Assembly (NCBI GenBank): GCA_963787135.1 | Contig: CAWBBW010000003.1 | Coordinates: 1-64,000 of the forward strand | Length of the DNA stretch: 64,000 nt | Reading direction: 5' to 3' | Source of the DNA: Roseiarcus sp963787135 | Lineage (GTDB): Bacteria > Pseudomonadota > Alphaproteobacteria > Rhizobiales > Beijerinckiaceae | Shown: positions 7,252 through 17,015 of the stretch, piece by piece | Layout: each line of letters begins with the position of its first letter | Numbering within the stretch: position 1 is the stretch's first letter | Made by a program: the position numbers and the translations under genes | Notes under the pieces: model-generated | Told to the model about the DNA's origin: nothing | What the model saw: only the letters and a program-made list of their open reading frames with translations | Database searches by the model: none

Positions 7252-8841
7252 TCATTCCTCGTCGCGCGCGCTTGCGACATTCGCCTCGCGCAGGTCGAGC
7301 TCTCTTTCGAGCCGGCGCCGCACCTCGTCCGTCAGCTTGTTGTCGCAATAGAGATCGTTGATCCGCTCACGTTCGGCTGCGATCAGGTCAAGGTCGATGT
7401 CGTGATCAAGCTCAGCGAGCTTGCCGCGACGATCCGGATCATCGACAGCAGTTTCGTTGAGGCGCGCGGCGCGAAACCTCTCGACGAATTCCTTCGAAAG
7501 CTTCCGTTCGCTGGCAATCTGATTGAACCGCTCGATCGCGGTTCGTTCCGCCTGGCGACGCGCGTCCTCTTCCGCCAGCCGATCGGCCTCCCGTTCGCGG
7601 CGTCCCGCATTGGCGAGGCCGAGCCAGCGCATGACCAGAGGCATCGCCGCGCCCTGGCCGACGAGGGTCACCAGGATGACGGAGAAGGTCAAAAAGAGAA
7701 TGAGGTCGCGCTCCGGAAACGGCTGCCCGCTCTCGATCGTGAGCGGAATGGCAAGCGCGGCGACCAGCGACACGATGCCGCGCACCCCGGTGTAGCCGAG
7801 AGCGAACGGCCACTGCCAGGGCGGCGAAGGATCGGCGCGCCTGACGGCCGGTATCAGCCAGCGAGGCAGGTAGGTCGCCGGGTAGATCCAGATGAAGCGC
7901 GCAACAATCACCACCGCGCTGACCAGGATCGCCGAGGTCGCGAGCTGGATGGCGGAATAGTGCCCGAGGCTGGCCACCACCGCGCGCGCCTGAAGGCCTG
8001 TGATCAAGAACACCATGCCCTCGATCAGATACATCAGGAAATCCCAGAAGAAGATGCCTTGCAGCCGCGTCGCCGCGCTGATCAGGCGAAATCCGTTCCA
8101 GCTCATGTAGAGGCCCGCCGTCACGGTCGCGAGCACGCCGGAGCCGCCGAGATATTGCGGCGGCCAATAGGCGAGAAATGGCGACAGAACCGAAAGCGTG
8201 ATCTCGATCCGTGGATCTCGCACCCAGCGCCTGAGGCGCAGCATCAGCCAACCGACCCCGATCCCCCAGACGAGCTCGCCGGCGACGATCGCGCTGAACG
8301 TGACCGTCGCCCGCTCGAGGGAAAATTCCCCCGTGCTCACTGCGGCCACCGCGAAACGATAGAGGATCAGCGCGGTCGCGTCGTTCGCCAGTCCTTCGCC
8401 TTCGAGGATGACAAGAATGCGCTTGGGCAGTTTCAGCCGGCGCGCGATCGAAAGCGGCGCCACCGGGTCCGGCGGCGACACGATCGCGCCGAGCAAAAAG
8501 CCGATCGACCACGGCGTGGACAGCAACACGTGCATCGCGGCGGCGACCGCGAGGGTCGTGAACAGCACACAGCCAACGGCAAGCAGCGTGATCGGGCGGA
8601 GATTGAAGCGAAACTCGCGCCAGCTCATCAATACCGCCGAAGAGTAAATGATGGGCGGCAGCACCACCAGCAGCACGAATTCGGGAGCGATTTCGATCTT
8701 CGGCAGGCCAGGGATCAGCGCGAGAAGGACGCCGGTCGACACAAGCAGTATGGACGGCGGAATCTCGAGCCGGACGGCGACAACAGCGACGGCGGCGATC
8801 ACGGCAAGAAGCAGCACCAGGATCTGAATCGTTTCAGTCAT
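7252..8841 (-). CDS. Na+/H+ antiporter, CPA1 (NhaP/YjcE) family
   Basis: 529 aa, starting at ATG 8841 (MTETIQILVLLL) with GGAG eight bases upstream. It is an inner-membrane protein with about 12 hydrophobic segments over residues 1-410, which exchanges cytoplasmic Na+ or K+ for protons. Family marks are LVVLPPIIYSSAVL, the ion-site segment GAIVSPPDPVAPLSI (CPA1 members usually have TDP or NDP where this has PDP), EGEGLANDATALIL with the ND pair, and GYTGVRGIVSLVAALAIP. The last 120 residues are a charged cytoplasmic tail rich in Arg and Glu. The gene stands alone. Cation specificity cannot be read from sequence. Confidence 0.9.
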   Translation of the reverse strand: MTETIQILVLLLAVIAAVAVVAVRLEIPPSILLVSTGVLLALIPGLPKIEIAPEFVLLVVLPPIIYSSAVLMSWREFRFNLRPITLLAVGCVLFTTLAVAAAMHVLLSTPWSIGFLLGAIVSPPDPVAPLSIARRLKLPKRILVILEGEGLANDATALILYRFAVAAVSTGEFSLERATVTFSAIVAGELVWGIGVGWLMLRLRRWVRDPRIEITLSVLSPFLAYWPPQYLGGSGVLATVTAGLYMSWNGFRLISAATRLQGIFFWDFLMYLIEGMVFLITGLQARAVVASLGHYSAIQLATSAILVSAVVIVARFIWIYPATYLPRWLIPAVRRADPSPPWQWPFALGYTGVRGIVSLVAALAIPLTIESGQPFPERDLILFLTFSVILVTLVGQGAAMPLVMRWLGLANAGRREREADRLAEEDARRQAERTAIERFNQIASERKLSKEFVERFRAARLNETAVDDPDRRGKLAELDHDIDLDLIAAERERINDLYCDNKLTDEVRRRLERELDLREANVASARDEE

Positions 8842-9182
8842 TGACGTCTCCGTCGGCAAGTGTCGCTTCCCGACCATCTGAACCTTCACCCAGGCGACGA
8901 CGGCGGCTAAGCTCTCGGAGCTGCAGGCTATCGCAAAGCTGAGTGGGGGCCGACCGCGCTTTGAGCAGCCGAGCCGGCGCGCGCCTTCACAGATCGCGGC
9001 GAAGCGGAACTTTCCGCATGTCGCCCGAGTTGAACCGCGAATTCCGCACCGGGCCGCTCGCCCCGGGGAACCGTGGTCCGTTCGGAGCAGTGTTCACAAC
9101 CGCTAAGGCGCCGATCACACGGCAAAGGTTGCACTTGCCGCCAGATTGTGCAGGAATTGACCTAGGGGAAGGAAGGTCGGCA
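8842..9182. other. Divergent intergenic region
   Basis: It separates the antiporter gene (minus) from the small conserved gene at 9183 (plus) and must hold promoters for both. I see no clear operator or hairpin. The purine-rich AGGGGAAGGAAGG just before 9183 is the downstream gene's ribosome site. Confidence 0.5.
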
Positions 9183-9749
9183 ATGCTTTCATGGTTGCCA
9201 CACAGACGCGCGAGAATAGAGCGCCTGGACGCCGAAGCCGAGGCGCTGATCCGGGATTTTGGCATCGCCGCCTATTCTGAAGCGCGTCGGCGGGAGCGTG
9301 AGGCCAGTTCCGATCCCATTGCGCAGGATTGGGGACTGGTGGCCGCCGCGGTCGCGCAGAAGACGGGAAGGCAAATCGGGCCCGACGCTACGACCCGGAT
9401 GCCGGCGAACCCCGTATTCTCGCCGAAACGTGGTCAGCCCGCAGCGCGCGCGGAAGGTGCGCCGGCAGAAGAACTCCACATCGCCACTGCGTTGCAGCAG
9501 TTCCGGATCCAATTGGTCGGCGCGGCGCCGGATCGCGGAGCATCGATTTTGGAGGATATCGAGATTCGGGCCTCCGACGTGTCGGCCGCCATCATCGCCG
9601 CCGCCAATCTTGCATGGCCGCCCCGAACGATCGCATTGCGCATTCTCGACGGCGCCGGAAATGAAGTCTTCGCTCGACAGAGGCGCGAGCGTCCTGGTCC
9701 CGGCGCAAAGCCCGGCACGACACCGCAGCGCGCAGCCGCTCCGAATTAG
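9183..9749 (+). CDS. Conserved hypothetical protein
   Basis: 188 aa from ATG 9183 (MLSWLPHRRARIERLDAEA), with a strong purine-rich ribosome site directly upstream; a longer in-frame extension to 8943 has poor composition. The N-terminal half is helical and charged and contains DFGIAAYSEARRREREASS and WGLVAAAVAQKTGRQIG, a pattern seen in short alphaproteobacterial proteins. The C-terminal half (about 100-170) has alternating hydrophobic residues, ILEDIEIRASDVSAAI and ALRILDGAGNEVFAR, like a small alpha/beta domain. It is soluble with no signal peptide. Function unknown. Confidence 0.7.
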   Translation: MLSWLPHRRARIERLDAEAEALIRDFGIAAYSEARRREREASSDPIAQDWGLVAAAVAQKTGRQIGPDATTRMPANPVFSPKRGQPAARAEGAPAEELHIATALQQFRIQLVGAAPDRGASILEDIEIRASDVSAAIIAAANLAWPPRTIALRILDGAGNEVFARQRRERPGPGAKPGTTPQRAAAPN

Positions 9750-9804
9750 CCGATGCGCGTCGCCCCGGGGCAAGGCGCCGTCACGTCGTTCCGGCCGATC
9801 ACCA

Positions 9805-10416
9805 TCACCCCCCGCGTCGCTCGGCCGCCCCGCCGACTCTTTCGGCGATTTCGCGCGCCAGCCGGGCGCTGACTTCCTGGGGGACATCGAGGCCGGACAG
9901 GCGCCAGGTTATCCCGGAGAGATGCAAGTGGACGCCGTAGCGCCCCTCAGCGCTGTCCAGGCCGACGACGAAGCTCAGCGGCCCGTCGAAATAGGAGTTC
10001 ATCAAGACCTGCAATGGACCTGCGCGGAACGCATCGCCGAGTGGCGGGGCTCGCCAGGACGTCTGAGCGCCCGCGTTGGGGAGGCCGACGCGGCCGCTGT
10101 TCAGGAGCGCGGCAATGTTCTCGGGCGTCAGCACCTCGCGCAGCAACGCGTCGGCCGCCCCGCCCCCTACGCTTCCCACAAATCCCCTCTCGAGCGACAG
10201 GAGCTTCTGAAATTGCGGATTCTGCTCGAGATAAGCGCGCGCGATCTGACTTCCGAGGGAGCGCCTCAGCGCCGGCAAATCGACGCGCTGCATCACCGCC
10301 TCCGGATCGCCCTGCGAAGCCGCCGACGCAAGCTGCGCCGCGCCGACCAGCGCCCAACCCCAGTAGGCCGCAACGAGGATGACGAGCACGATGGCGGCAC
10401 GGATAATTGTTCGCAT
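9805..10416 (-). CDS. DUF2939-like membrane-anchored protein
   Basis: 203 aa from ATG 10416 (MRTIIRAAIVLVILVAAYWGW). An N-terminal hydrophobic segment (residues 5-30) is a signal anchor or uncleaved signal. The rest is predicted outside the membrane: ASQGDPEAVMQRVDLPALR followed by RSLGSQIARAYLEQNP, the layout of DUF2939 proteins, then an Ala/Leu-rich region and a hydrophobic beta-type segment FDGPLSFVVGLD. Function unknown. It is monocistronic, upstream of tRNA-Asn on the same strand. Confidence 0.7.
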   Translation of the reverse strand: MRTIIRAAIVLVILVAAYWGWALVGAAQLASAASQGDPEAVMQRVDLPALRRSLGSQIARAYLEQNPQFQKLLSLERGFVGSVGGGAADALLREVLTPENIAALLNSGRVGLPNAGAQTSWRAPPLGDAFRAGPLQVLMNSYFDGPLSFVVGLDSAEGRYGVHLHLSGITWRLSGLDVPQEVSARLAREIAERVGGAAERRGG

Positions 10417-10560
10417 AACCGACCTTGGAGCCTGAAGTGGCAGGGGGATGCGCCAGCAATTTGTTGAGCTTGTGACCTGGCGCCGGCTGGCCGGCACGAC
10501 ACGGGCCCAATACGGAGCGTCCGAGGCCGCATGAGATCTGAGCCAAGTGCTTTGAAGAGA

Positions 10561-10636
10561 TGGCTCCCCGAGCAGGACTCGAACCTGCGACCATTCGATT
10601 AACAGTCGAATGCTCTACCAGCTGAGCTATCGGGGA
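10561..10636 (-). tRNA. tRNA-Asn (GUU)
   Basis: On the minus strand the sequence starts TCCCCGATAGCTCAGCTGG, has the anticodon loop CTGTTAA (GTT), a T-loop GGTTCGAGTCC and a 3' acceptor TCGGGGA-G-CCA. The seven-base acceptor stem pairs fully and CCA is encoded. Length is 76 nt. Confidence 0.97.
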
Positions 10637-10727
10637 TCAGCAGCAGCGCGATATAGCAGAATTCGCCGCGATGGAAAGACCGTTCTTGCCGCTTGCCGCC
10701 GCGTGGACCCGGCGCCACTTTCGGCGG

Positions 10728-12242
10728 ATGCTGGACCCCCTGAAGCTGCCGGAACTGCTGACGCCCGCCGAGATGGGCGAGGCCGACCGGCTCACTATCG
10801 CATCCGGAACGCCTGGCATCGTTCTGATGGAGCGCGCGGGGCTCGCGGTGGCCGACGAAGCGGCTCGGCTTACGCGCTCGCGCGGACGGATCATCGTCAT
10901 CTGCGGTCCCGGCAACAACGGCGGCGACGGCCTCATCGCGGCGCGAGTCTTGTCACGCCGGGGCTACCCGGTCGAACTCGGACTCCTCGGCCGGCGCGAG
11001 GCGCTCGCGGGCGACGCCGCGATTGCCGCCTCGCGTTTCAAGGGGCGAGTCCGCGCAGCCGCGGAACTCGCTCTCGACGGGGCCGGCTGCGTGATCGACG
11101 CCCTGTTCGGGGCGGGCCTCGCGCGCGATATCGAGGGCGAAGCGAGGACGATCGTCGAGCGGATCAACGCCTTCGCCCGGGGCGGAGGGCGCGTAGTCGC
11201 CGTCGACGTGCCCTCGGGCGTGGACGGCGAGACCGGCAAGGTGAGGGGCGTCGCGGTCGAGGCCGCCGCCAGCGTCACCTTCTTCCGGCTCAAGCCCGGC
11301 CATCTGCTCGAGCCTGGGCGGTCACTGTGCGGGGCGATCCGGCTCGCCGACATCGGCACTCCGGCGAGCGTTCTGCGGCGCATCGGCCCCAAAGCCTTCG
11401 TCAATGGGCCAGCCCTGTGGCGTGAAGCGCTGCGGCGGCCGGGCGCCATGTCCCACAAATACGAGCGCGGCGCCGTGCTGGTGCTCTCCGGCCCCGCGCA
11501 TCAGACCGGCGCGGCGCGGCTTGCGGCGCGGGCTGCCCTGCGGGCGGGCGCGGGGATCGTTGCGCTCGCAAGCCCTCTCGACGCCGTCGCTGTCAACGCG
11601 GCGCATCTGACGGCCATCATGGTTGCGCCCTATTCGGGAGTGCGCGGGTTCGAGGCGCTGCTTGCGGACGAGCGGCGGCGCGCGATCGCGCTCGGGCCGG
11701 GCGCGGGGGTCGGGCCGGACTTGCGCAAGCTCGTCGCAGCCGCGCTGACGCGCCCCGCAAAAGAGCGAACGATCGTGCTCGACGCGGACGCGTTGACGAG
11801 CTTCGCCGGAGAAGCCGGGCAGCTGGCGGCGCTGATCGAGCGCGGCGGCCATGCGGTCGTCATGACGCCGCACGAGGGCGAGTTCGCGCGGCTCTTCGCC
11901 GGCGCTCCGGGCGTCGGCCCCGCGGACGACAAGCTCAAGCGGGCGCGGGCGGCGGCCAGGCTCACGGGCGCGGTCGTCGTCCTGAAGGGCGCCGATACGG
12001 TGGTGGCCGCGCCGGATGGCCGGGCCGCGATCGGTTGGGATCTGCCGCCGACGCTGGCTACCGCCGGCTCCGGCGACGTGCTGACCGGCCTCGTCGCCGG
12101 CCTCGCCGCGCAGAGGGTCCCAGCGTTCGAAGCGGCCTCGGCCGCCGTCTGGCTGCATGGCGCCTCAGCCCGCTCGCTCGGCCTCGGCCTCACCTCGGAG
12201 GACCTGCCCGAGGCGCTGCCGAAGGTTCTCCAAGAGCTTTGA
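10728..12242 (+). CDS. nnr: Bifunctional NAD(P)H-hydrate epimerase / ADP-dependent dehydratase
   Basis: About 504 aa. It repairs NADHX and NADPHX, the damaged hydrated forms of the nicotinamide coenzymes, in the cytoplasm. The N-terminal YjeF_N epimerase domain has VICGPGNNGGDGLIAARVL and AVDVPSGVDGETG. The C-terminal ribokinase-like dehydratase domain has KYERGAVLVLSG, AIALGPGAG, VMTPHEGEFARLF, VVLKGADTVVA and the nucleotide-binding TAGSGDVLTGLVAGLAAQ. The start is taken at 10728 (MLDPLKLPELLTPAEM), the usual beginning of the family; an in-frame ATG at 10671 is an alternative. In this phylum the gene often stands near central nitrogen genes. Here its neighbours are tRNA-Asn and the convergent Liv operon. 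Confidence 0.95.
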   Translation: MLDPLKLPELLTPAEMGEADRLTIASGTPGIVLMERAGLAVADEAARLTRSRGRIIVICGPGNNGGDGLIAARVLSRRGYPVELGLLGRREALAGDAAIAASRFKGRVRAAAELALDGAGCVIDALFGAGLARDIEGEARTIVERINAFARGGGRVVAVDVPSGVDGETGKVRGVAVEAAASVTFFRLKPGHLLEPGRSLCGAIRLADIGTPASVLRRIGPKAFVNGPALWREALRRPGAMSHKYERGAVLVLSGPAHQTGAARLAARAALRAGAGIVALASPLDAVAVNAAHLTAIMVAPYSGVRGFEALLADERRRAIALGPGAGVGPDLRKLVAAALTRPAKERTIVLDADALTSFAGEAGQLAALIERGGHAVVMTPHEGEFARLFAGAPGVGPADDKLKRARAAARLTGAVVVLKGADTVVAAPDGRAAIGWDLPPTLATAGSGDVLTGLVAGLAAQRVPAFEAASAAVWLHGASARSLGLGLTSEDLPEALPKVLQEL

Positions 12243-12275
12243 GAAACGCCGGTAAATCGACGCTGGAAGGAGACC

Positions 12276-13342
12276 CTACTTCGCGTCCGCTGGCCGAAGC
12301 GCCCCGACAATGCCCGCCGGAGCGAAATACACCGCCAGCACAAAAGCGAGGCCGAGCCATAAGAGCCAGCGGTCGGGATGGAAAAGCGCCGGCAGCAGCG
12401 GCAGGTGCGCATCGGCGGCCAGATGGGAGAGCGCGCCCATCGCGTCCTGCAGATAGCTTTCCGCCAGCACAAAGAGCGCCGCGCCGATGATCGCGCCGTA
12501 AAGCGATGCCCATTCCGCCGACGACGACCATGACCAGAACGTCGACCTGAATCGAGAAGCTCAGCGCCGTGTCGGGCCCGACATAGCGCAGCCAGAGCGC
12601 GCTTAAAGCCCCCGCGAGCGTCGCGCCGAGCGCCGAAATGCAGGTCGCGAGCGTGCGGTGGAAGACGGTTCGGTAGCCCAGCGCCTCGGCGCGGAACGGA
12701 TTTTCGCGGATCGCCTGCAAGACCCGCCCGAATGGCGAGTTGACCACCCTCAAGAGCACCAGGAAAGCGACCAGCACGACGGCGAAGACGAGGTAGTAGG
12801 TCAGCAGCTTGCCGTTCGCCTGCACACCGAAGATCGGATGATCGAGCCATTTGAAGCCCGGCTGCAACGCCGGCGGAACCTTGAACGAACGGCCGTCCTC
12901 GCCGCCGGTGAGCCACGAAAGCTGCGAAGCGAGCACATTGAACGCGTAGGCGACGGCGAGCGTCACCATGGCGAAGAAGATCGACTGCACGCGGAGCGAA
13001 AACAGGCCGATCGCCAGCGCCAGCGCGAGCGAGAGGGCGAAGGCGACGGACCAGCCCCGCGGCGAGAGCCGCCCAGCTCGCTCCCAGGCCATAGAGCGCC
13101 AGTCCGACGCCATAGGCGCCGACGCCGAAGAACATCACGTGGGCGAAGGAGACGATGCCGGCGTAGCCGAGCAGAACGTCGTAGGAGGCGGCGAGCAGGA
13201 TCATCACGCAAATCTTGGCAGCCACGTTCAGCGCCTTCGCGCCGGGGAAAAGGAACGGCGCCAGCGCCAGCAGGGCGACGATCACGGCAATGAGGATTTG
13301 CAGCGCCCGCCCGCGCGGCGGATCGCCGGAAAGCACAGTCAT
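12276..13342 (-). CDS. livM: Branched-chain amino acid type ABC permease, LivM family (two frame breaks)
   Basis: About 355 aa after correction. It starts at ATG 13342, overlapping the LivH stop by 4 bp (ATGA). It is an inner-membrane permease with about ten helices: MILLAASYDVLLGYAGIVSF and FFGVGAYGVGLALYGLG near the N-terminus, and the LivM marks VNSPFGRVLQAIRENPFRAEALGY in the cytoplasmic loop. The frame shifts near 13,050 (after AALAAGLV) and near 12,508 (after VVVGGMG). Reading the other frames restores SLYGAIIG and a C-terminus ending VGALRPADAK at 12276. Both breaks are single-base and all pieces are well conserved, so sequencing error is more likely than decay. It is the last gene of Liv operon 1. 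Confidence 0.85.
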
Positions 13343-14351
13343 CGACCGCTCACCGGATAGAGGCCGCGCGGGCGCCAGAGCAGCACGACGACCATCGCCA
13401 GAATGTTCGACACCAGCGCGAGCTTCGGCGCGAGAAAGCCGGCATAGTTGGCGATGAGGGCGACGAGGATCGAGGCGACGAAGGAACCGCCGACCGAGCC
13501 TAGGCCGCCGATGATGATGACGATGAAGCAGAGCACGAGGAACTCGCCGCCGATCGTCGCATGCACCTGGCCGCGATAGAGCGCCATCATCGCCCCGCCG
13601 AGGCCCGCCAGCGCCGATCCGGCCATGAACACGCCGACGAACAGGCGGTCGATGCGATAGCCGAGCGCCTCGACCATCTCGCGGTTCTCGACGCCGGCGC
13701 GGATCAGGAGGCCGATCTTGGTGCGGTTGAGGATCAGCATCTCGCCGGCGAATACGACAAGGCCGATGATGGTGGCCAGCACGCGATATTTCTCGATCGC
13801 CGTCTCGCCGAAGACGAAGGAGCCCTGCAGCGTCGTGGGCAGGGGAAGCGGGATCTGGTCGGGGCCAAACAGCGCATAGAGCAGCTGCTCGGCGATGATC
13901 GAGCCGCCGATCGTAGCCAGGATCTGCCTCAGATGCTGGCCATAGACCGGCTTCACGATCAGCCGCTCGAACACCCAGCCGAACGCGCCGCAGACGAGGC
14001 GCCGCGGCGACGACCGCGAGGCAGGAAGACCGCGAGATTGAGCGCGAGCGAGTCCGCGCTCGACCAGCTCGCGAGCGGCAGGAGCACGAGCGTCGCGACA
14101 TAGGCGCCGAGCGCAATGAACGCGCCGTGGCCGAAGTTGAGCACGTCCATCATGCCGAAGACGAGGGTGAGCCCCGAGGCCATGGTGAAGATCATCATGC
14201 CCATCGCGAGGCCCGCGGCGGTCAGCGTCAGGAACGTCGAGAACGACCCGACGAAGGGCGCGGCGACCAGCGCCACGATCAGCGGCGTCAGCGCCGGCAG
14301 GATCTCGACCTTGCGCCTCGGCAGGGCGGCGCCGACGTCGAGCGCGCTCAC
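13339..14351 (-). CDS. livH: Branched-chain amino acid type ABC permease, LivH family (frame break)
   Basis: About 337 aa after correction. The start is GTG 14351, whose GTGA overlaps the LivF stop. The N-terminal piece contains MIFTMASGLTLVFGMMDVLNFGHGAFIALGAYVA, whose FGHGAFIALGAY segment marks LivH-type permeases. The C-terminal piece continues GWVFERLIVKPVYGQHL, ATIGGSIIAEQ, RAGVENREMVEALG and LGSVGGSFVAS, ending PVSGR. Between about 14,005 and 14,040 the reading passes through all three frames, so at least two small indels are needed to join them. It forms the membrane channel together with LivM. Confidence 0.85.
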
Positions 14352-15070
14352 TGGTGCGAATCCAGGCTGAGGCCGAGGAGCCGGTTCTGCAGCGACTCGT
14401 CGGCTGCAAGCTCCGCCATCGCGCCGCGATGGACGATGCGGCCGTTGTCCATCACCCGAACCTCGTCGCCGACCTCGCGCGCGACGCGAAAATTCTGCTC
14501 GACCAGCAGGATCGTCACATCCGTCGCCTTGATCTCCTTGAGGCAGTCGATCAGCGAACCGACGATCGCCGGCGAGAGCCCCTTGGTCGGTTCGTCGATC
14601 AGCAGCAGTTCGCGCGGTTCGACAATGGCGCGCGCGATCGAGAGCATCTGCTTCTGCCCGCCTGAGAGCGCGCCGGCGCGGGACAGCCAGAATTTGCGCA
14701 AGGCCGGGAAGAAACTGAAGATCCAGGCGAGACGCGCGTCGTCGAGCGGCCCCTCGCGCGCGCCGAGGGTCAGGTTCTCCTTGACGGAGAGATCGGAGAA
14801 CACCGCCATCGTCTCCGGGGCGTAGCCGACGCCGAGCCGCGCCACGTCGCTCGCCGCAAGGCCCTGCAGCGGCGTCTCCCCAAGCGAAATCCGCCCCCTC
14901 GAGGCGCGCCACAGCCCCATGATCGTGCGCAACGCGGTGGTCTTGCCGGCGCCGTTGCGGCCGAGCAGCATCGTCGTCTTGCCGGCTGGCGCCGCAAAGT
15001 CGACTCCCTGCAGGATATGATAGCGGCCAATGTGCGTGTGGACGCCCTCGAGCGTCAGCGCGGCGCTCAC
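14348..15070 (-). CDS. livF: ABC transporter ATPase, LivF family
   Basis: 240-aa cytoplasmic ATPase that powers the Liv importer. The start is GTG 15070, overlapping the LivG stop as GTGA. Walker A is GRNGAGKTTALR (about residue 34), the signature is LSGGQKQMLSIARAIV, Walker B is LLLIDEPTKGLSPA and the switch histidine position is occupied by Gln in LLVEQNF. LivF-type ATPases carry VEQN where LivG types carry VEHxM, which decides the assignment. The frame is intact. Confidence 0.93.
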   Translation of the reverse strand: MSAALTLEGVHTHIGRYHILQGVDFAAPAGKTTMLLGRNGAGKTTALRTIMGLWRASRGRISLGETPLQGLAASDVARLGVGYAPETMAVFSDLSVKENLTLGAREGPLDDARLAWIFSFFPALRKFWLSRAGALSGGQKQMLSIARAIVEPRELLLIDEPTKGLSPAIVGSLIDCLKEIKATDVTILLVEQNFRVAREVGDEVRVMDNGRIVHRGAMAELAADESLQNRLLGLSLDSHQ

Positions 15071-15831
15071 GCCGCCTTCCCCGGCGCGATTCCGAGATAG
15101 GCCTCCTGCACGACCGGCGAAGCGATGACCGTCGCAGGGTCGCCGTCCGCCGCGAGCTCGCCGTTGGTGAGCACGATGATCCGGTCGGCGAGCGAACGCA
15201 CCACGTCCATCTTGTGCTCGACGAGCAGGATCGTCTTCGTCGGATCGGTCTTGAGCCGGGCGATGAGATCGAGCACGACCGGCACTTCGTCGACGCTCAT
15301 GCCCGCCGTCGGCTCGTCGAACATGTAGATCTTGGGCTCGAGCGCCATCATCATCGCGACTTCGAGCTTGCGCTGGTCGCCATGCGGCAGAGCCGAGGCG
15401 AGCGCCTCGCGCTTGCCCGATAGGCCGACGGAATCGAGCACGGCGTCGGCGCGCCGGATGAGGTCCGCGCTCGCACCCCAGGGCCGGCGCATGTCGTAAT
15501 GCACCCCGGCGTGGGCCTGAACCGCGAGCCGCACGTTCTCGCCGACGCTCAGCCGCGGGAAGAGATTGGTGAGCTGAAAGGCGCGCCCGAGGCCAAGACG
15601 CGTGCGTTGCGGCGCGCTCAAGCCGGTTACGTCCTGGCCCTCGATCAGAACCGCGCCGTCGGAAGCGCGAAGCTGGCCCGAAATCAGGTTGAAATAGGTC
15701 GTCTTGCCCGCGCCGTTCGGCCCGACAATGGCGGTGAGCTCGCCAGGCCGGAAGGCGCAAGAGACGTGGTCGACCGCGACATGGCCGCCGAAGCGGACGG
15801 TCAGGCCGCGCGTCTCGAGCGACGGCGTCAT
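15067..15831 (-). CDS. livG: ABC transporter ATPase, LivG family
   Basis: 254 aa from ATG 15831, overlapping the binding-protein stop by 4 bp (ATGA). Walker A is GPNGAGKTTYFN, the signature segment is LPHGDQRKLEVAMMMA (a divergent form of LSGGQ usual for LivG), Walker B is IYMFDEPTAGMSVDE and the switch region is LLVEHKMD. The insertion after the Q-loop (FQLTNLFPRLSVGENV) and the C-terminal EAYLGI are typical of LivG. It pairs with LivF to drive the LivHM channel. The frame is intact. Confidence 0.93.
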   Translation of the reverse strand: MTPSLETRGLTVRFGGHVAVDHVSCAFRPGELTAIVGPNGAGKTTYFNLISGQLRASDGAVLIEGQDVTGLSAPQRTRLGLGRAFQLTNLFPRLSVGENVRLAVQAHAGVHYDMRRPWGASADLIRRADAVLDSVGLSGKREALASALPHGDQRKLEVAMMMALEPKIYMFDEPTAGMSVDEVPVVLDLIARLKTDPTKTILLVEHKMDVVRSLADRIIVLTNGELAADGDPATVIASPVVQEAYLGIAPGKAA

Positions 15832-17015
15832 CGCTTGTTGCGAATCGGGATGTCCATGTCCTCGATCTTGAGTTCGCGCGTGAGCTCCGGAATGCCCCAG
15901 GCGACGTTCGGATCGACCTTGATCTTGAAAGCGTACATCGACTGCAGCGCCTGATGGTCCTCCTTGCGGAAGATCATCGTGCCCTTCGGCGTGTCGAACG
16001 ACATGCCTTCCATGGTCGAAATGAGTTTTTCGGTGTCGGTCGATTTCGCCTTCTCGACCGCGGCGACAACCGCCATTGCGGCGGCGAAGCCGCCGGCGGT
16101 GAAGAAGTCGGGCGGCGCGTTGAAACGCTTCTTGTGCTCGGCGACCAGCCAGTCGTTCACCGGATTCTTGGGGATCTCGTAATAGTAATACGCCGCGCCC
16201 TCGAGGCCCGGAAATCGCTTGTAGGCGGCCAGCGCCGGCAGGATGTTTCCGCCGGTCGAAAGTTCGATGCCGTAACGACCTGGATCGAGATCGGCGAGCT
16301 TGTCCAGCGGATCGCCGGCGCCGGCCCAGATGATCCAGATGATCTTCTTGCCTTGTTTGTCCTTCAGCGCGTCGAACAGGCGTTGCGCGGGCGCGGTGAA
16401 GTCGGTCGTCGCCGGAGGCGCATATTCCTCGGCGTCGAGGGTCGCCCCGGTCTTGGCGAGCGCCTCCTTGAACGCCGCGACCCCATCGCGGCCGAAGGCG
16501 TAGTCCTGGGCGAGCGTCGCAATATGAACGCCCGGCTTGCCGATCGCGACGGCGTTTGAAATTGCGTCCTGCGAGGAATTGCGGGCGGTGCGGAAAATGT
16601 AGCGGTTCCACTTGGCCCCGGTGATGTCGTCGGCGACGGCGGGCTCGACCACGAGAATCTTCTTGTGCTCCTCGGCGACCGGGAGCATCGCCAGCGCCGC
16701 CGCGGACGAACTCGTTCCGACTGCGATATCGACGCCGTCGTCCTCGTAGGCTTCGGCGAGCGCCGTCTTGGCGACGTCGGGCTTGCTCTGGTCGTCCTTG
16801 GTGATGACGACGATCTTGCGCCCGTCGACCTCCATCGTCCCCTTGGTCGCGTATTCGAGCCCCATCATGAAGCCGGTCTCGGTCTGCTTCGCGTAGGCCT
16901 GCAGCGGGCCGGTGAGGCCGCGAATGAGGGCGATCTTCAGATCGTCCGCAGAGGCGGCGCCCGCCCCGGCGAGAATCGCCGCGACAAGAGCGAAGGATTT
17001 GAGGCGAAAGGTCAT
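15828..17015 (-). CDS. Periplasmic binding protein of Liv operon 1
   Basis: 395 aa from ATG 17015, preceded by GAGGAAC. A Sec signal peptide, MTFRLKSFALVAAILAGAG, is cut near SADD. The mature part is a type I periplasmic binding fold (Peripla_BP_6): LKIALIRGLTGPLQAYA, VGTSSSAAALAMLPVAEEH, IFRTARNSSQDAISNAVAIG, YYYYEIPKNPVNDWLVAEH. The family binds amino acids, amides or short aliphatic ligands; the ligand is not readable here. It is first in a five-gene minus-strand operon, binding protein-LivG-LivF-LivH-LivM, with 4-bp overlaps at each step. The divergent neighbour is argG, 230 bp away. Confidence 0.92.
   Translation of the reverse strand: MTFRLKSFALVAAILAGAGAASADDLKIALIRGLTGPLQAYAKQTETGFMMGLEYATKGTMEVDGRKIVVITKDDQSKPDVAKTALAEAYEDDGVDIAVGTSSSAAALAMLPVAEEHKKILVVEPAVADDITGAKWNRYIFRTARNSSQDAISNAVAIGKPGVHIATLAQDYAFGRDGVAAFKEALAKTGATLDAEEYAPPATTDFTAPAQRLFDALKDKQGKKIIWIIWAGAGDPLDKLADLDPGRYGIELSTGGNILPALAAYKRFPGLEGAAYYYYEIPKNPVNDWLVAEHKKRFNAPPDFFTAGGFAAAMAVVAAVEKAKSTDTEKLISTMEGMSFDTPKGTMIFRKEDHQALQSMYAFKIKVDPNVAWGIPELTRELKIEDMDIPIRNKR

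Noticed and set aside
7402..8844. 480-aa plus-strand open frame
   Set aside because: It is the antisense of the antiporter gene, has no hydrophobic or domain pattern, and is rich in Arg, Asp and His as expected for a shadow frame in high-GC DNA.
11630..14116. 828-aa minus-strand open frame
   Set aside because: It crosses the end of nnr and two permease genes. Only short parts (LivM N-terminus) are real, in segments where the true frame breaks.
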